Shown here one piece after another: positions 10,620-19,599 of a DNA stretch of 64,000 bases. The translations under genes and the position numbers were made by a program. The DNA is from Helicobacter cetorum. Its GTDB lineage: Bacteria > Campylobacterota > Campylobacteria > Campylobacterales > Helicobacteraceae. How positions within the stretch are numbered: the stretch's first letter is position 1; each line of letters begins with the position of its first letter. The notes under the pieces were generated by a model that did not search any database, was not told the origin of the DNA, and saw nothing but the letters and a program-made list of their open reading frames with translations. Location: contig NZ_FZMR01000015.1 of assembly GCF_900198405.1 (NCBI RefSeq), positions 24,724-88,723 of the forward strand, written 5' to 3'.

Positions 10620-11771
10620 ATGAAACTCAATGCGCGCCTAATTAGTTCTATTGTCGTCTGTTTAAGCCTACTAGCAGGTCTCACGCTTTTATTATTCAAA
10701 CACACTCAAAGCAATGTTTTACAAAAGCTTATCACGCTTAAAGCCCCTACCACAAGCACCCTTAATGAAGTCTTACAAGAACAAATGGCAGATTTTAGCC
10801 TTTTATTTTTAATCCTTGTTGTGCTGTGCTTAATAGTTCTAGTGCTTTTTGCCAACACTCAAGCAAACTCTTTTGAAAAATCAATCAAACACCTAGCCAA
10901 AACCCCTAGCAATCCCTCAAACTCCAATCATCAAACGCTTATTCAAGCCTCTAATTCCAATGTCAACACCTTAGAAGATCTGAAAAAAGCGATTGGTTCT
11001 ACCATTAAAACAATGGGCGAACGAAACGCTCTAATTTCTGCGATTGATAATAAGGCAAGCTCAGTTAATGAAAGCGTGCGCACTTCCATTGAAAAAGCCC
11101 AAACCACAAGAGGCGATTTAGAAAGCACTCAATCTGTTGTAGAGCAATCCTCTGTGTCCTTGCAAGATTTATTGGAGAAAATCACTCAAAGCGCCTCCAC
11201 TGAAGAAGAGCTTTCAGCTAAAATTGAGCATTTAAGCCAAAACGCTGATGATGTGAAAAACATCTTAAAACTAATTGATGATATTGCTAATCAAACCAAT
11301 CTTTTAGCCCTAAACGCTGCTATTGAGGCAGCACGAGCGGGCGAGCATGGCAGAGGCTTTGCAGTGGTAGCTGATGAAGTGAGAAATCTAGCCGGAAGAA
11401 CGCAAAAATCCCTAACAGAAATCAACTCTTCTATTGGCATTATCATTCAAGGAATCCATGAAGTCTCTACCCAAATGAATCTCAACTCTCAAGAGATTGA
11501 AAAACTTTCTGCAATCAGCTCTAATGTCCAAGAGCAGTTTTCAAACATGAGCCAAAACCTAAAAAATGTCATTAGTTCGGCCAATGAATCCATTGGCGAT
11601 TATGTGCAAACAGGCAAAGATTTACAACATATCACTGATGAATTACTAAAAGTAGAAACTATCAATAAGCAAACCGCTAAAGAGGCTCAAAACATCATCA
11701 CTACTCTAGGTGCTTTAAGCACCCAAAGCCTAGAGCTAGACCAACAAATCAAAACACTTATCACACCATAA
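10620..11771 (+). CDS. small methyl-accepting chemotaxis-like protein without a large sensor domain
   Basis: Two membrane segments (about residues 8-28 and 57-78) enclose a periplasmic loop of only about 28 residues. The rest is cytoplasmic coiled coil with the MCP signalling tip [19 protein letters not shown] near 223-245 and [13 protein letters not shown] just after it, where CheW and CheA dock. No HAMP domain or ligand-binding fold can be seen. H. pylori TlpA, TlpB and TlpC have large periplasmic sensors and TlpD is soluble, so this receptor fits none of them. Input may come through the membrane, through a partner, or from the cytoplasm. The endonuclease gene starts 10 bases downstream. 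Confidence 0.88.
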   Translation: MKLNARLISSIVVCLSLLAGLTLLLFKHTQSNVLQKLITLKAPTTSTLNEVLQEQMADFSLLFLILVVLCLIVLVLFANTQANSFEKSIKHLAKTPSNPSNSNHQTLIQASNSNVNTLEDLKKAIGSTIKTMGERNALISAIDNKASSVNESVRTSIEKAQTTRGDLESTQSVVEQSSVSLQDLLEKITQSASTEEELSAKIEHLSQNADDVKNILKLIDDIANQTNLLALNAAIEAARAGEHGRGFAVVADEVRNLAGRTQKSLTEINSSIGIIIQGIHEVSTQMNLNSQEIEKLSAISSNVQEQFSNMSQNLKNVISSANESIGDYVQTGKDLQHITDELLKVETINKQTAKEAQNIITTLGALSTQSLELDQQIKTLITP

Positions 11772-11781
11772 AGGCTTTTAA

Positions 11782-12483
11782 ATGCTCTTTAAATCTCTCA
11801 AACCTTTTTTTTCACTCGCATTATTAGGGGCTATCTCAAGCCCTTTTTTAAACGCTAAACCACATAATTTTGCTGAGGCTAAGCTCGCTTTGTCTAAATT
11901 CTACGCTAAACACCAAGATTTAGATGAAACCTTTTACTGCCATGCCCCTTTTAAAGCTATCCATAAAGGCAAGAAAATCAGCTTTGAAATCATAGCCTCC
12001 AACCGCTACAGCCCCCGCCATGCCAGCACCAAAAAAGGCAAGACCAACAAACGCGCATGGCGAGTGGAATGGGAACATTTAATGCCTGCTGAAAACTTTG
12101 GTAAGCATTTGCCTTGCTGGAGAGAGGGCGGAAGAAAAGCATGCCAAAAAGACCCTACTTTTAGGGAAATGGAGGCAGACTTGCATAACCTTGTGCCAAG
12201 CATTGGCGAAGTCAATGGCGATAGGAACAACTACAAATACGCTGAAAGCCCCAAAGACATGCGCTACACCCAATATGGAAATTGTCAAGTTTATACCGAT
12301 TTTAAAAACAAGCGCTTTTATCCGGCTAATTATTCTAAAGGGCAAATCGCACGAGCAGAACTCTATATGAGTAAAACCTATCATATTAACTTAGGAAAAG
12401 CGGAATTAAAACTCATGCAAGCATGGGATAAAATGTATCCTAAGACTAAAGCCGAAAAAGAAAGAGAGGAATTATTCCAATAG
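11782..12483 (+). CDS. secreted endonuclease I family nuclease
   Basis: A cleavable signal peptide (about residues 1-25, ending LNA) points to export to the periplasm or medium. Two family motifs are present: EWEHLMPAENFG near 95-107 and DLHNLVPSIGEVNGDRNN near 132-149, the active-site region of EndA/Dns-type Mg-dependent nucleases that cut DNA non-specifically. Six cysteines fit an exported protein. The 233-residue length is normal. It directly follows the chemoreceptor gene and is probably co-transcribed. I do not recall this family at this locus in H. pylori 26695, so it may be acquired. It could degrade external DNA for nutrients, or limit transformation. Confidence 0.9.
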   Translation: MLFKSLKPFFSLALLGAISSPFLNAKPHNFAEAKLALSKFYAKHQDLDETFYCHAPFKAIHKGKKISFEIIASNRYSPRHASTKKGKTNKRAWRVEWEHLMPAENFGKHLPCWREGGRKACQKDPTFREMEADLHNLVPSIGEVNGDRNNYKYAESPKDMRYTQYGNCQVYTDFKNKRFYPANYSKGQIARAELYMSKTYHINLGKAELKLMQAWDKMYPKTKAEKEREELFQ

Positions 12484-13348
12484 CCCTCTTTTGACGCTTT
12501 AAATTGCTTTTTATCAAACGCCCAAACGACGCTAACATTAAAACCATAAAACCCCTTTTAGAATATAACGCTAACACACCCCACCAAAACCCCAAAAAAA
12601 TCTGTTTTAAACTTCTCTATAAAACTTGCAAAAAGCTTTCAAAACACTCTTTTTTACATTAAGCTAGTTAGATTATTAGATTAAGCTCTATTTTTTAAAA
12701 ATCAATAACAAAAAGAGTTTGCAATGGTGTTGTGAGGCAATAATTTCTTAAGCAACACAAAAATACAAAAAGGGTTAAAACGCCTTTTATATTTTGAAGT
12801 GTAGGGACTTTAAAAAACTAAAGCTCTGTTGCTAAAATAAAAGTATTGGTGTTTAAAACTCATTAAATAGACTTTAGCTGAAAAAATTTTATGTAGTAAG
12901 CATTAATTTTTTTTTTAAAGAGAGTTAAGCCCTTTTCATTATTTTTAAAAATAATTTTTTATGTTATTGATAATATCATTATTGTGAAAAACAACCTATC
13001 AATACAATGTTTTTAACAGAGCCAAAACTAAATGTCTTTTAAAAACAATTTAATTATACATATTTGATTTTAGATAACACCTATCAATATTTTTACAAAT
13101 AGAGCTTTAGATTATTATGGTATAAGATATCTTAAAGATTAGCTTGGAATTTATTTTTACCCCCTCGCTTGTTAAGACAAGCAAGCAGAATAAAAAACGA
13201 ATGAATGAATGAACTCCCCCATCCTTTTAGAATAACTCCTATATAAAATAAGTGTTAGGATAAAAACAACTCTTTCTAAGCTTTAGCAAAGAAAAGAGTT
13301 CTAAAAGCTTGTCAATAAACTTAAATCCCCCCCCTTTAAATAAGAGGC
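12484..13348. other. 865-base gene-poor region between endonuclease and giant OMP gene
   Basis: No convincing coding frame. It contains a T10 run at 12907-12916, a small hairpin GCTTGT/ACAAGC near 13165-13180, a short ATGA tandem near 13200, the OMP terminator at 13262-13300 and a C8 run at 13327-13334. Two convergently transcribed genes end here. Confidence 0.5.
13262..13300 (-). terminator. rho-independent terminator of the 1132-residue OMP gene
   Basis: AACTCTTT at 13268-13275 pairs with AAAGAGTT at 13293-13300, with a further inner CTAA/TTAG pairing. On the minus strand the hairpin is followed directly by GTTTTTA. It lies about 48 bases after the stop codon. Confidence 0.75.
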
Positions 13349-16300
13349 TTAGAAATTCACCACATAGTTAAAATACAACTTGATGTTATTCTTATAGATA
13401 GTGGATTCTTCAAAGCCATTGTAATTGCTTCTAAAGTAGTAATTCACTACCAAAGGAATCTTTAATCCTAGTTCAATACCGCTATGCTTAGAGAAATTAC
13501 TTCTAAAGCCTACCACTAAAGGAATTTGAAAATAGCTTGTATTCATACTAGCGCTTCCTCCTAGTGCTTTAATCTCTTCCATTTTAGAATGCCAAATAGA
13601 TTCTCCTTGATTAACCCAAGTAGAGCCTAAGAGTTCTGTTCCTAGCAAGATACCTGCAGTATGAATGCCATCTTGACTTTCGTGGAAATTGTATAAGAAG
13701 TCAAAGCCTGCACCATAAGTATGGTTATTAGCTTGTCCTACACCATTACCTGCACCCATAATGTTAGTGGTGTGTCCTAAGTTAGATTGCATGTAAGCAT
13801 AAGTAGCATAACCTCTAATACCCCAATGCTTGGTTTTACCAAAGAAGTATTTATAACCAATCTGTAAGTCTACACCATAAGCTGAACCACTTACGCTTTG
13901 AGTATGTGTAGCAGGTAGAGTGATAGTAGGCACAATGTTGTTTTGAGCGGCTACGGCTATGACATTGTTTTTAGCTTGACTTACTACGGCACTGGCGTTT
14001 TGAACAAGGCTTAAAGCAGATTTAAGATTGGTTACTTCATCAGCGTTAGAGCCAGCGGTTGTAATCGCAGAGTTAATCACATTTTCTAAACCAGCTAAAG
14101 CCTCTTTAGCGTCTGACATTTGATTGTTTAAGCTAGAGACATTCACTTGAGGATTTTTCAAATCTGTGTTAGCTGTGTCTACTACAGCTAAAGCATTGCT
14201 TAAAGCTTGCATAACTGCATGGTCATTAGTGTAGTTAAGAGCGTTTAAGGCAGTTTGCAACTGAGTGAGATTAGATTGCATGTTAGAAAGGTTTTGAGCG
14301 GTATTGCTGGTTGTAAAGTCTGTCGCCCCTAAAGTGAAGTTTGTAGAACCCACATCAATAGAATTATTTTGAGCGGTTTCTAAGTTTTGCACTAATTGTT
14401 GGAAATTTTTCTCAGCTGTTTGCAAGTTTAAAATTTGAGTGTTTAAAGCGGTTTTTTGCGTGCTAAACTTCGTTGCATCAGCAGTAGTTTCGCCATTTTT
14501 ATAGCTCTTTAAGGTTGCAATAGCATTACTTAAACTCGTATTGCCTGACCCAAAAGCATCCTTAATATCATTTATGGCTGTTTGCAATGCGTTATATGCA
14601 GTTTTCACACCATTATTAACACTACTAGCATCAGATGTAGAAAACTTTTTAAACTCTGTGTTTAAACTGTCCACACTACTTGAATATTGTTTTACAAGCT
14701 TACCAATTTCATTGTAATCTCCCGCTAAAGTAATGTCTTGATTAAGCGTTTGCTCGCTTGTGGTTAAAGCTTTTTCAGCGCTAGTGAGCTTACCTTCAGC
14801 GGTAGTAAGAGCGGAGTTACTATCAGTAGCAAGGACAATAGAACTAGCGGGTTTAGGGGCTGGAGTTAGAGCTTTTTCCACAGCATCTAATGCGTTAGTC
14901 GCACTAGCCTCATCGGTCTTAACCGCGCTTAAATCCGCTTGCACATAGTGGTTGGTTACAAGGATATTTTGACCTTTCTCATTAAAGTATTGGCTATTGG
15001 TGCTATTACTTTGTGTGCTACTGATGTTAGTCAAATCTGTAGAAATAGCAGTTGTAGCTGTATTCAAGCCCTCAATAGCTGTCTTAATAGCTTCAACACT
15101 ACTTTCAAGGGCTAGAGGATTTTTAGCATTAGCGCCTGTGCTTAACGCTGCTTGTAAATCACTCAATGCACTACTAGCCCCACTCACTTCCGCGGTGCCT
15201 ACAGCTGTTGAAAGAGTGTTTTCTGCACCTTGTAATGCGGTTACATCATTTTCAAAAGTTTGCTCTAATGTTGCCGTGGTTGGAGTTTTTGGAGCTGGAG
15301 CTGATTCAGTAGCAAGAACGATTGCTGTGCCCTTTTTAGGAGATGCAGGAGGAGTTAAAGCCGTTTCTAAAGCACCTAGTGCACTCTTAACACTTTTTTC
15401 ATCTTGAGTCAAAGTTTGCACATCAGTTTGCACAGCGCTATCAGTCTTAACGCTTTGAGCGTTGGTTAAAGTAGTTGCTATAGCAGTATTACCCTTAGCG
15501 CCAGTAAGCTCACCTAGAGTAGTCCATGAGCTGTTTAAGTTAGGGTTAGTAAGCGTTGCAGGACTTCCGCTTGTAGCTGTTGCTGCAGCTTTTGTATGAG
15601 TGCTAGAAGTAACAGAATCTTGCAATGTAGAAAGAGCTTGTTGAGCGGCTGCGATATTAGCATCATACCCTAGATTCTTCTCATCAACGACCACTTGTGC
15701 CTCAGCACCTTGTAGGGCTGTAATATCCCCATTGATAGCTTTTTCTTGTGTTGAATTAGCTGTGCCAGTAACAGAATTAATAGCTTTTTGGAGATCACCA
15801 CTATCAGTATTCACGGCACCAATAGCTTTGCCAAGACTTGTTAAATCCCCGCTTACGACACTAGAGCTAGATTTCAAGCCTTCTGCTGCTTTGATAGCCT
15901 TACCCTCAGGCGTGGTTGGAGTAACAGAGCCAGTAGCGCCTGTGCCATTGTCATACGCGCTCTTTTGGTCTTGCGCTGTTTGTAATGCAGGAACTGCTCC
16001 CTTATACTGAGAGTCTGTGAGCGCTGTATCAAGGGCTGATGTATCGCTTTTTACTTTTGCTTCATCGTTTTGTAATGTAGTTAAGTCTTTAGACTGCTCG
16101 CTTGCTGCTGCACCTTTTAATGTTTGCAAGTCTTTTTGCTCTGTGGCAGTGTCTGTTGTAAGAGTTTTTAAATCTTGGTTTAAAACGCTATCTGTTGTGG
16201 CATTAGTATTTGCTTTAATGGCTTTAGCAACATCTGCTGTTTCTGTGGTTAAGTTAGCATTATCAGTTGCAGCTTGTGCCTCAGCTTTTTGCGTTGGAGT

Positions 16301-16747
16301 TTGGGGTGCACTTGGGGCTTTTTCAGCCTTTAGCGCTTTTGCTATAGCTTTTTCTTTAGCTGTGTAATCACTCTCAAAACCTTTTAATTTTCCAAGGTCG
16401 TTATTAAAGCTAAGCTCATCGGTACCAAACTTCGTTTTACTAGGCTCATCTGTTTTCATGCTTTTTAAATCAGCTGTAACCTTACCGGCATATTTTTTAA
16501 TGTTAGCAATGTCAGCTTGTAATGAGCCTGTATCTGTCTTATCAGCCTTTTTATCTTTTGTAAGAGTATCACTACTAGGGTTATAATCTTCGATCTTTAG
16601 AGCATTAGTAGCACTAGTTTTATCTTTTGTATAAATTTTTGCATCTTTTTGTGCTTGTGTTTCCGAATTGACTTTCGCATCTAACACGCCCACGCTACCA
16701 ATAAGCGCCACACTACCGACTACAGAAACAAATTTTTTACTTTTCAT
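13349..16747 (-). CDS. 1132-residue outer membrane protein: coiled-coil passenger fused to a Hop-type beta-barrel
   Basis: An N-terminal signal (residues 1-25, SVGVLDA) is followed by about 870 residues very rich in Ala, Thr, Ser, Asn and Gln, predicted helical, with diverged repeats. The recurring theme is D-L-x-x-L-x-x-D-E-x-x-x-x-x-A-L-x-x-x-E-x-A-L-T-P, with near copies around 448-470 and 620-645, each followed by a Pro-rich linker and (I/A)IVLAT(E/D)S. Residues about 935-1132 match the Hop family C-terminus (IGYKYFFGKTKHWGIRGY, then LYFNYVVNF with a terminal Phe). There are no cysteines, unlike most Hop adhesins. The start has AAAGGAAAAG upstream and lies 28 bases after a small Hop-like gene. 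It is probably a surface adhesin; ligand unknown. Confidence 0.85.
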   Translation of the reverse strand: MKSKKFVSVVGSVALIGSVGVLDAKVNSETQAQKDAKIYTKDKTSATNALKIEDYNPSSDTLTKDKKADKTDTGSLQADIANIKKYAGKVTADLKSMKTDEPSKTKFGTDELSFNNDLGKLKGFESDYTAKEKAIAKALKAEKAPSAPQTPTQKAEAQAATDNANLTTETADVAKAIKANTNATTDSVLNQDLKTLTTDTATEQKDLQTLKGAAASEQSKDLTTLQNDEAKVKSDTSALDTALTDSQYKGAVPALQTAQDQKSAYDNGTGATGSVTPTTPEGKAIKAAEGLKSSSSVVSGDLTSLGKAIGAVNTDSGDLQKAINSVTGTANSTQEKAINGDITALQGAEAQVVVDEKNLGYDANIAAAQQALSTLQDSVTSSTHTKAAATATSGSPATLTNPNLNSSWTTLGELTGAKGNTAIATTLTNAQSVKTDSAVQTDVQTLTQDEKSVKSALGALETALTPPASPKKGTAIVLATESAPAPKTPTTATLEQTFENDVTALQGAENTLSTAVGTAEVSGASSALSDLQAALSTGANAKNPLALESSVEAIKTAIEGLNTATTAISTDLTNISSTQSNSTNSQYFNEKGQNILVTNHYVQADLSAVKTDEASATNALDAVEKALTPAPKPASSIVLATDSNSALTTAEGKLTSAEKALTTSEQTLNQDITLAGDYNEIGKLVKQYSSSVDSLNTEFKKFSTSDASSVNNGVKTAYNALQTAINDIKDAFGSGNTSLSNAIATLKSYKNGETTADATKFSTQKTALNTQILNLQTAEKNFQQLVQNLETAQNNSIDVGSTNFTLGATDFTTSNTAQNLSNMQSNLTQLQTALNALNYTNDHAVMQALSNALAVVDTANTDLKNPQVNVSSLNNQMSDAKEALAGLENVINSAITTAGSNADEVTNLKSALSLVQNASAVVSQAKNNVIAVAAQNNIVPTITLPATHTQSVSGSAYGVDLQIGYKYFFGKTKHWGIRGYATYAYMQSNLGHTTNIMGAGNGVGQANNHTYGAGFDFLYNFHESQDGIHTAGILLGTELLGSTWVNQGESIWHSKMEEIKALGGSASMNTSYFQIPLVVGFRSNFSKHSGIELGLKIPLVVNYYFRSNYNGFEESTIYKNNIKLYFNYVVNF

Positions 16748-16775
16748 TCTACTTTTCCTTTCTTTACTTGATTAC

Positions 16776-17069
16776 TTACTTACTGCTACCGCCACCAAAG
16801 ACATTAGAGTCTACTACTGCCCCCATTGGACCTACATTATTTTGAGGAGCGCTTGTGTCTTTTCCTGCTTGACCAAAGGCTGAAGAATTGATTTCAGCGT
16901 TTTTGTTATAGCCACTTGTGCCGGGAGTTTTAGTGGTGTTGGTATAGCTTTGATTAGCCCATTGAAACCCTACTTCGCCATAAGCACCGCTTTTTTCAGC
17001 GTGCAACGCACTCATACTAGCTAACACCAAAGCGCTAGAACTCATTATCTTGACTAATTTTTTTAACAT
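16776..17069 (-). CDS. 97-residue exported protein resembling a Hop N-terminus
   Basis: The signal peptide (MLKKLVKIMSS... to ALHA) and the mature start EKSGAYGEVGFQ match the first conserved beta-strand of Helicobacter Hop and Hor proteins. Only about 75 more residues follow, Asn/Ser/Gly-rich, and the frame stops with no barrel. I chose the ATG at 17069 because AAAGGATC precedes it; an ATG five codons upstream has no such site. The next gene starts 28 bases later and has the Hop C-terminal barrel but lacks this N-terminal strand. Either the two are a split outer membrane protein, or this is the relic of a rearranged Hop gene. Confidence 0.7.
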   Translation of the reverse strand: MLKKLVKIMSSSALVLASMSALHAEKSGAYGEVGFQWANQSYTNTTKTPGTSGYNKNAEINSSAFGQAGKDTSAPQNNVGPMGAVVDSNVFGGGSSK

Positions 17070-17374
17070 TAGTGATCCTTTCATTTTTAAAATTAAAATT
17101 TTTAGTTACAGACTAAAAGTCATAAACCACCTATATACAAGCCTATCAGCCTAAAACCATATGCTCTAAGCGATAGAACTCAAACGACTTTAAAACTAAA
17201 AGTTGTAATCAATCTTTTTTATCAATTACAAAAACGACTCTAGGAATACCTAGCTCTACGGACAATTTGGAATTTTTGTTCTTTTTAGGGCGTAAAAAGG
17301 TGTTGTTACACCGCTAAAAATTCAAGGGTTAGGTTGGAGACTCCAATAAAAAATTAAAGTAGAGACAACTACTG

Positions 17375-17455
17375 CTAGAGAGAGAGAGAGAGAGAGACGG
17401 AATTTTTGAGATTAATAATCATTTCCTTCATTACCTTGCATTCATTTTTTTGCAT
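17375..17455 (-). CDS. 26-codon open frame ending in the CT repeat (possible phase-variable leader)
   Basis: An ATG with AAAGGT upstream opens a frame that enters the dinucleotide run and reads Ser-Leu-Ser-Leu-Ser-Leu before a TAG formed at the repeat edge. One unit fewer would extend it by 19 codons with a hydrophobic AVVVSTLIFYW stretch; one unit more by about 15 codons. Neither alternative enters a long frame. H. pylori hopZ and sabA carry CT runs of this kind within their signal sequences, so this may be the relic of such a gene or a leader peptide for the OMP pair. Confidence 0.3.
   Translation of the reverse strand: MQKNECKVMKEMIINLKNSVSLSLSL
17377..17397 (-). repeat. (CT)10 dinucleotide tract
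   Basis: A perfect 21-base run, read as AG on the plus strand, about 310 bases upstream of the small Hop-like gene. Runs of this length slip readily during replication and are the usual phase-variation switch of Helicobacter outer membrane protein genes. Confidence 0.9.
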
Positions 17456-18072
17456 TGTGTTACCTTTCGTTAGATTTTACAAAACTTTGGAAGTTTATAG
17501 CTACTTTTATTAATTTTTGCTTAAGTCAATGGTTCTATTTTTCGTTAAAAAATAAGAGTTATCTTTAATAACATAGTGAGAATATCGTTAAAATGGTGGT
17601 TTTAATAAGAATTAATAGACAGATTTTTATCCAAAAATTTTTTAAAAAACAGATAAAAATAACCGACAAAAGAGAGAAAATTTTTAATGAATGAGTGGAT
17701 TTTTAACAAAATTGGCTTTCGTTTTTTAGGATTATTTAGTAGTTAAATGTTAATCATATCTTTGATTAAATATATATTTAATAAATGAATATAATTTTTA
17801 ATCAATTAGTAATTGTTTGCTGTTTTTGATTTATAAAAATTGGTTATATATCGTTTAATCAAACTTATATTTTTAATCAATTAACTTTAAAATCGTATTA
17901 AAAAATATCAATTATATTAAAAATATGCTAAAAATCTATTTTATAGTGTATATAGAATATTTTATTTGTAATTGATTCAAACGCTTTTTGAGTGTGAATT
18001 TTTTAAATCATGGATTTTAAAAAACGCATTTTACTCAAAAAAGCTTTAAAATTTTAGATTATTTAAGTGCTA
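17398..18072. other. AT-rich intergenic region between two OMP genes
   Basis: Apart from the 5' end of the small open frame that runs into the CT tract (up to 17455), no gene is seen. The part at 17560-17960 is strongly AT-rich and contains many TTAATCA-like words. The end nearest the Hof gene holds a long nested inverted repeat, listed separately. Confidence 0.5.
17983..18044 (-). terminator. nested inverted repeat after the Hof gene
   Basis: GCTTTTTGAGT at 17983-17993 pairs with ACTCAAAAAAGC at 18033-18044 (one extra base). Inside it, TTTTTTAAATC pairs with GATTTTAAAAAA. On the minus strand it starts 29 bases after the Hof stop codon. No T-run follows it, so it may protect the 3' end rather than terminate. 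Confidence 0.4.
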
Positions 18073-19599
18073 TTAAAACGAATAGGTGAGTTGGCAACGC
18101 ACTCTATACATTCTAATCTGCCCAAACAAGTTCGCATAATAAAGTTGTGCTGTGAATCTATCCCCCACTTTGTAAGCAATGCTTGGGGTGATTTCTCCAA
18201 AGGTCGCATTCTTAGTCGCTCTAAAGCCTCTGTATGCCGGGTCCCAGCCACGATATTGGCTTAAATCACTCAAATTCGTATCTCCCTCCCATAAAGTGAA
18301 GTTATTCTTACCGGTAACAAACACTAAATCCAAAGCAAATAATAGGTTTTTCCAGCGATAATCTAGCTGTGAATACACTGAATAAATGCTCGTATTTTTT
18401 GTCGCTCCCCCTCCAACAAGCCCAAAGCCCATGCTCCCATGCCCTTGGCTACCATTCCATAATTTACCGGCTGTTTTTAACCCTCCTACATTATCAATCA
18501 AACTCGCATAGCCTTGATTAAAACTCCCAAAAGTTCCAAGCATCGCATAAAACCCATGCCTTTCTACGCTCACTTGGAAATTATAAACCCCTCTGCTTTG
18601 AGCTAATTCTTGAGGGGCATGATTTGCCATGCTCTCTCGCTTAATTTTATCTTTAAAATAAGTCGCTAAAAATTGCGAACGCTTAGTTTGAAACTCTGCA
18701 TTATCGTTCATGCCTGTGGCGGCTAATTGGAACAAGACATTTACAAATTGGTGCGACCCACCCCATTGATAGCGATAATTAGCCTCAGTAAAAATCATGT
18801 AATTGATGAGTTTATGAGCGTATAAATCCGAAAATTTAGCCCTAAAATGATGGCGGTTTTCAAAACCAAATTTCTTGCCATAGCCTATTCCGCCAATCAA
18901 AAGAGCGTTCCCTATACCTGCTCCCCAAACACTCCCCTTTGTGTCTGCTCCAATAGCCTTTCCTTGACAATCAAAACGCCCACTTTTTGAGTTTAACCCT
19001 ACATTAGCTAAACTCCCTTCACATTTTGCACCATTTAAATCATAAGCAACGCCAGCGCTATACAAATCATCTGCCATCCAACTCCCAAAAGCGCTAAAAT
19101 CAAAAACAAAATTTTTCAAATCCTTGCTAACAAAACTCGCTCCAATCCCCCTATCGGTGCTTTTATCATAAAAAGGAGAGTTCAAATTCATCTCGCCTAC
19201 TTGTGCGTAAGATTTAAAAAAGGTTTTTTTGACAAAAAGATTGTTAAAACTAAAAACATCATATTGCCCTTTCATTCTAACCCCTCTAGAGCCTTGAATA
19301 TCATCCCACACTTGCCTACCTTTACCCGGAACGCCTGAGCCTTGTGAAAAAAAGATGCCTGTTGTAAAAGAAAAGCCTTTGTATTCTCCGGTGATTAAAT
19401 CTGCTTTAATACGGAATTGAAAACCATTTCCATTGCCTGTTTTACCTCCATCTTGAGTGAAACGCCCAAAAACAAATCCGTCTAAACTCGCATTTTTGAC
19501 TAAATCCATTAAAGGCGTTTTAGCTCCTAAAGTAGAAAAAGCTAATACAGCCCCAAACGCACTTCTTAATCCTAAAAAAATCAATCTATTTGTTCGCAC
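18073..19599 (-). CDS. Hof-family outer membrane porin (OprD-like)
   Basis: A 508-residue protein with an N-terminal signal (ending STLGAK) and alternating hydrophobic strands across its length, rich in Gly, Phe and aromatic pairs, ending YRVRCQLTYSF with a C-terminal Phe as expected for an outer membrane barrel. The stretch SLDGFVFGRFTQDGG near residue 38 is typical of Helicobacter Hof proteins, which are related to OprD-type porins. I cannot say which Hof paralogue it is. The start is GTG with GGAGT upstream. It shares its strand with the neighbouring OMP genes but is separated from them by 252 bases and about 1 kb. Confidence 0.85.
   Translation of the reverse strand: MRTNRLIFLGLRSAFGAVLAFSTLGAKTPLMDLVKNASLDGFVFGRFTQDGGKTGNGNGFQFRIKADLITGEYKGFSFTTGIFFSQGSGVPGKGRQVWDDIQGSRGVRMKGQYDVFSFNNLFVKKTFFKSYAQVGEMNLNSPFYDKSTDRGIGASFVSKDLKNFVFDFSAFGSWMADDLYSAGVAYDLNGAKCEGSLANVGLNSKSGRFDCQGKAIGADTKGSVWGAGIGNALLIGGIGYGKKFGFENRHHFRAKFSDLYAHKLINYMIFTEANYRYQWGGSHQFVNVLFQLAATGMNDNAEFQTKRSQFLATYFKDKIKRESMANHAPQELAQSRGVYNFQVSVERHGFYAMLGTFGSFNQGYASLIDNVGGLKTAGKLWNGSQGHGSMGFGLVGGGATKNTSIYSVYSQLDYRWKNLLFALDLVFVTGKNNFTLWEGDTNLSDLSQYRGWDPAYRGFRATKNATFGEITPSIAYKVGDRFTAQLYYANLFGQIRMYRVRCQLTYSF

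Noticed and set aside
12006..12384. Open frames of 74-101 codons overlapping the endonuclease gene on both strands
   Set aside because: The endonuclease frame has a signal peptide and family motifs; the others have no recognisable features and exist because the region is less AT-rich.
12907..12916. T10 run as a phase-variable promoter element
   Set aside because: It lies between two genes that converge, with no start codon or -10 box suitably placed.
12484..13348. Remnants of another OMP gene in the gene-poor region
   Set aside because: I found no Hop-like strand motif or broken long frame by reading both strands.
14997..16367. Long plus-strand open frames (for example 14997-15407 and 16017-16367) opposite the giant OMP gene
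   Set aside because: They mirror the Ala/Thr/Ser-rich repeat codons of the OMP on the other strand, give Val/Ala/Ser/Leu-rich translations and have no convincing ribosome sites. They are antisense shadows.
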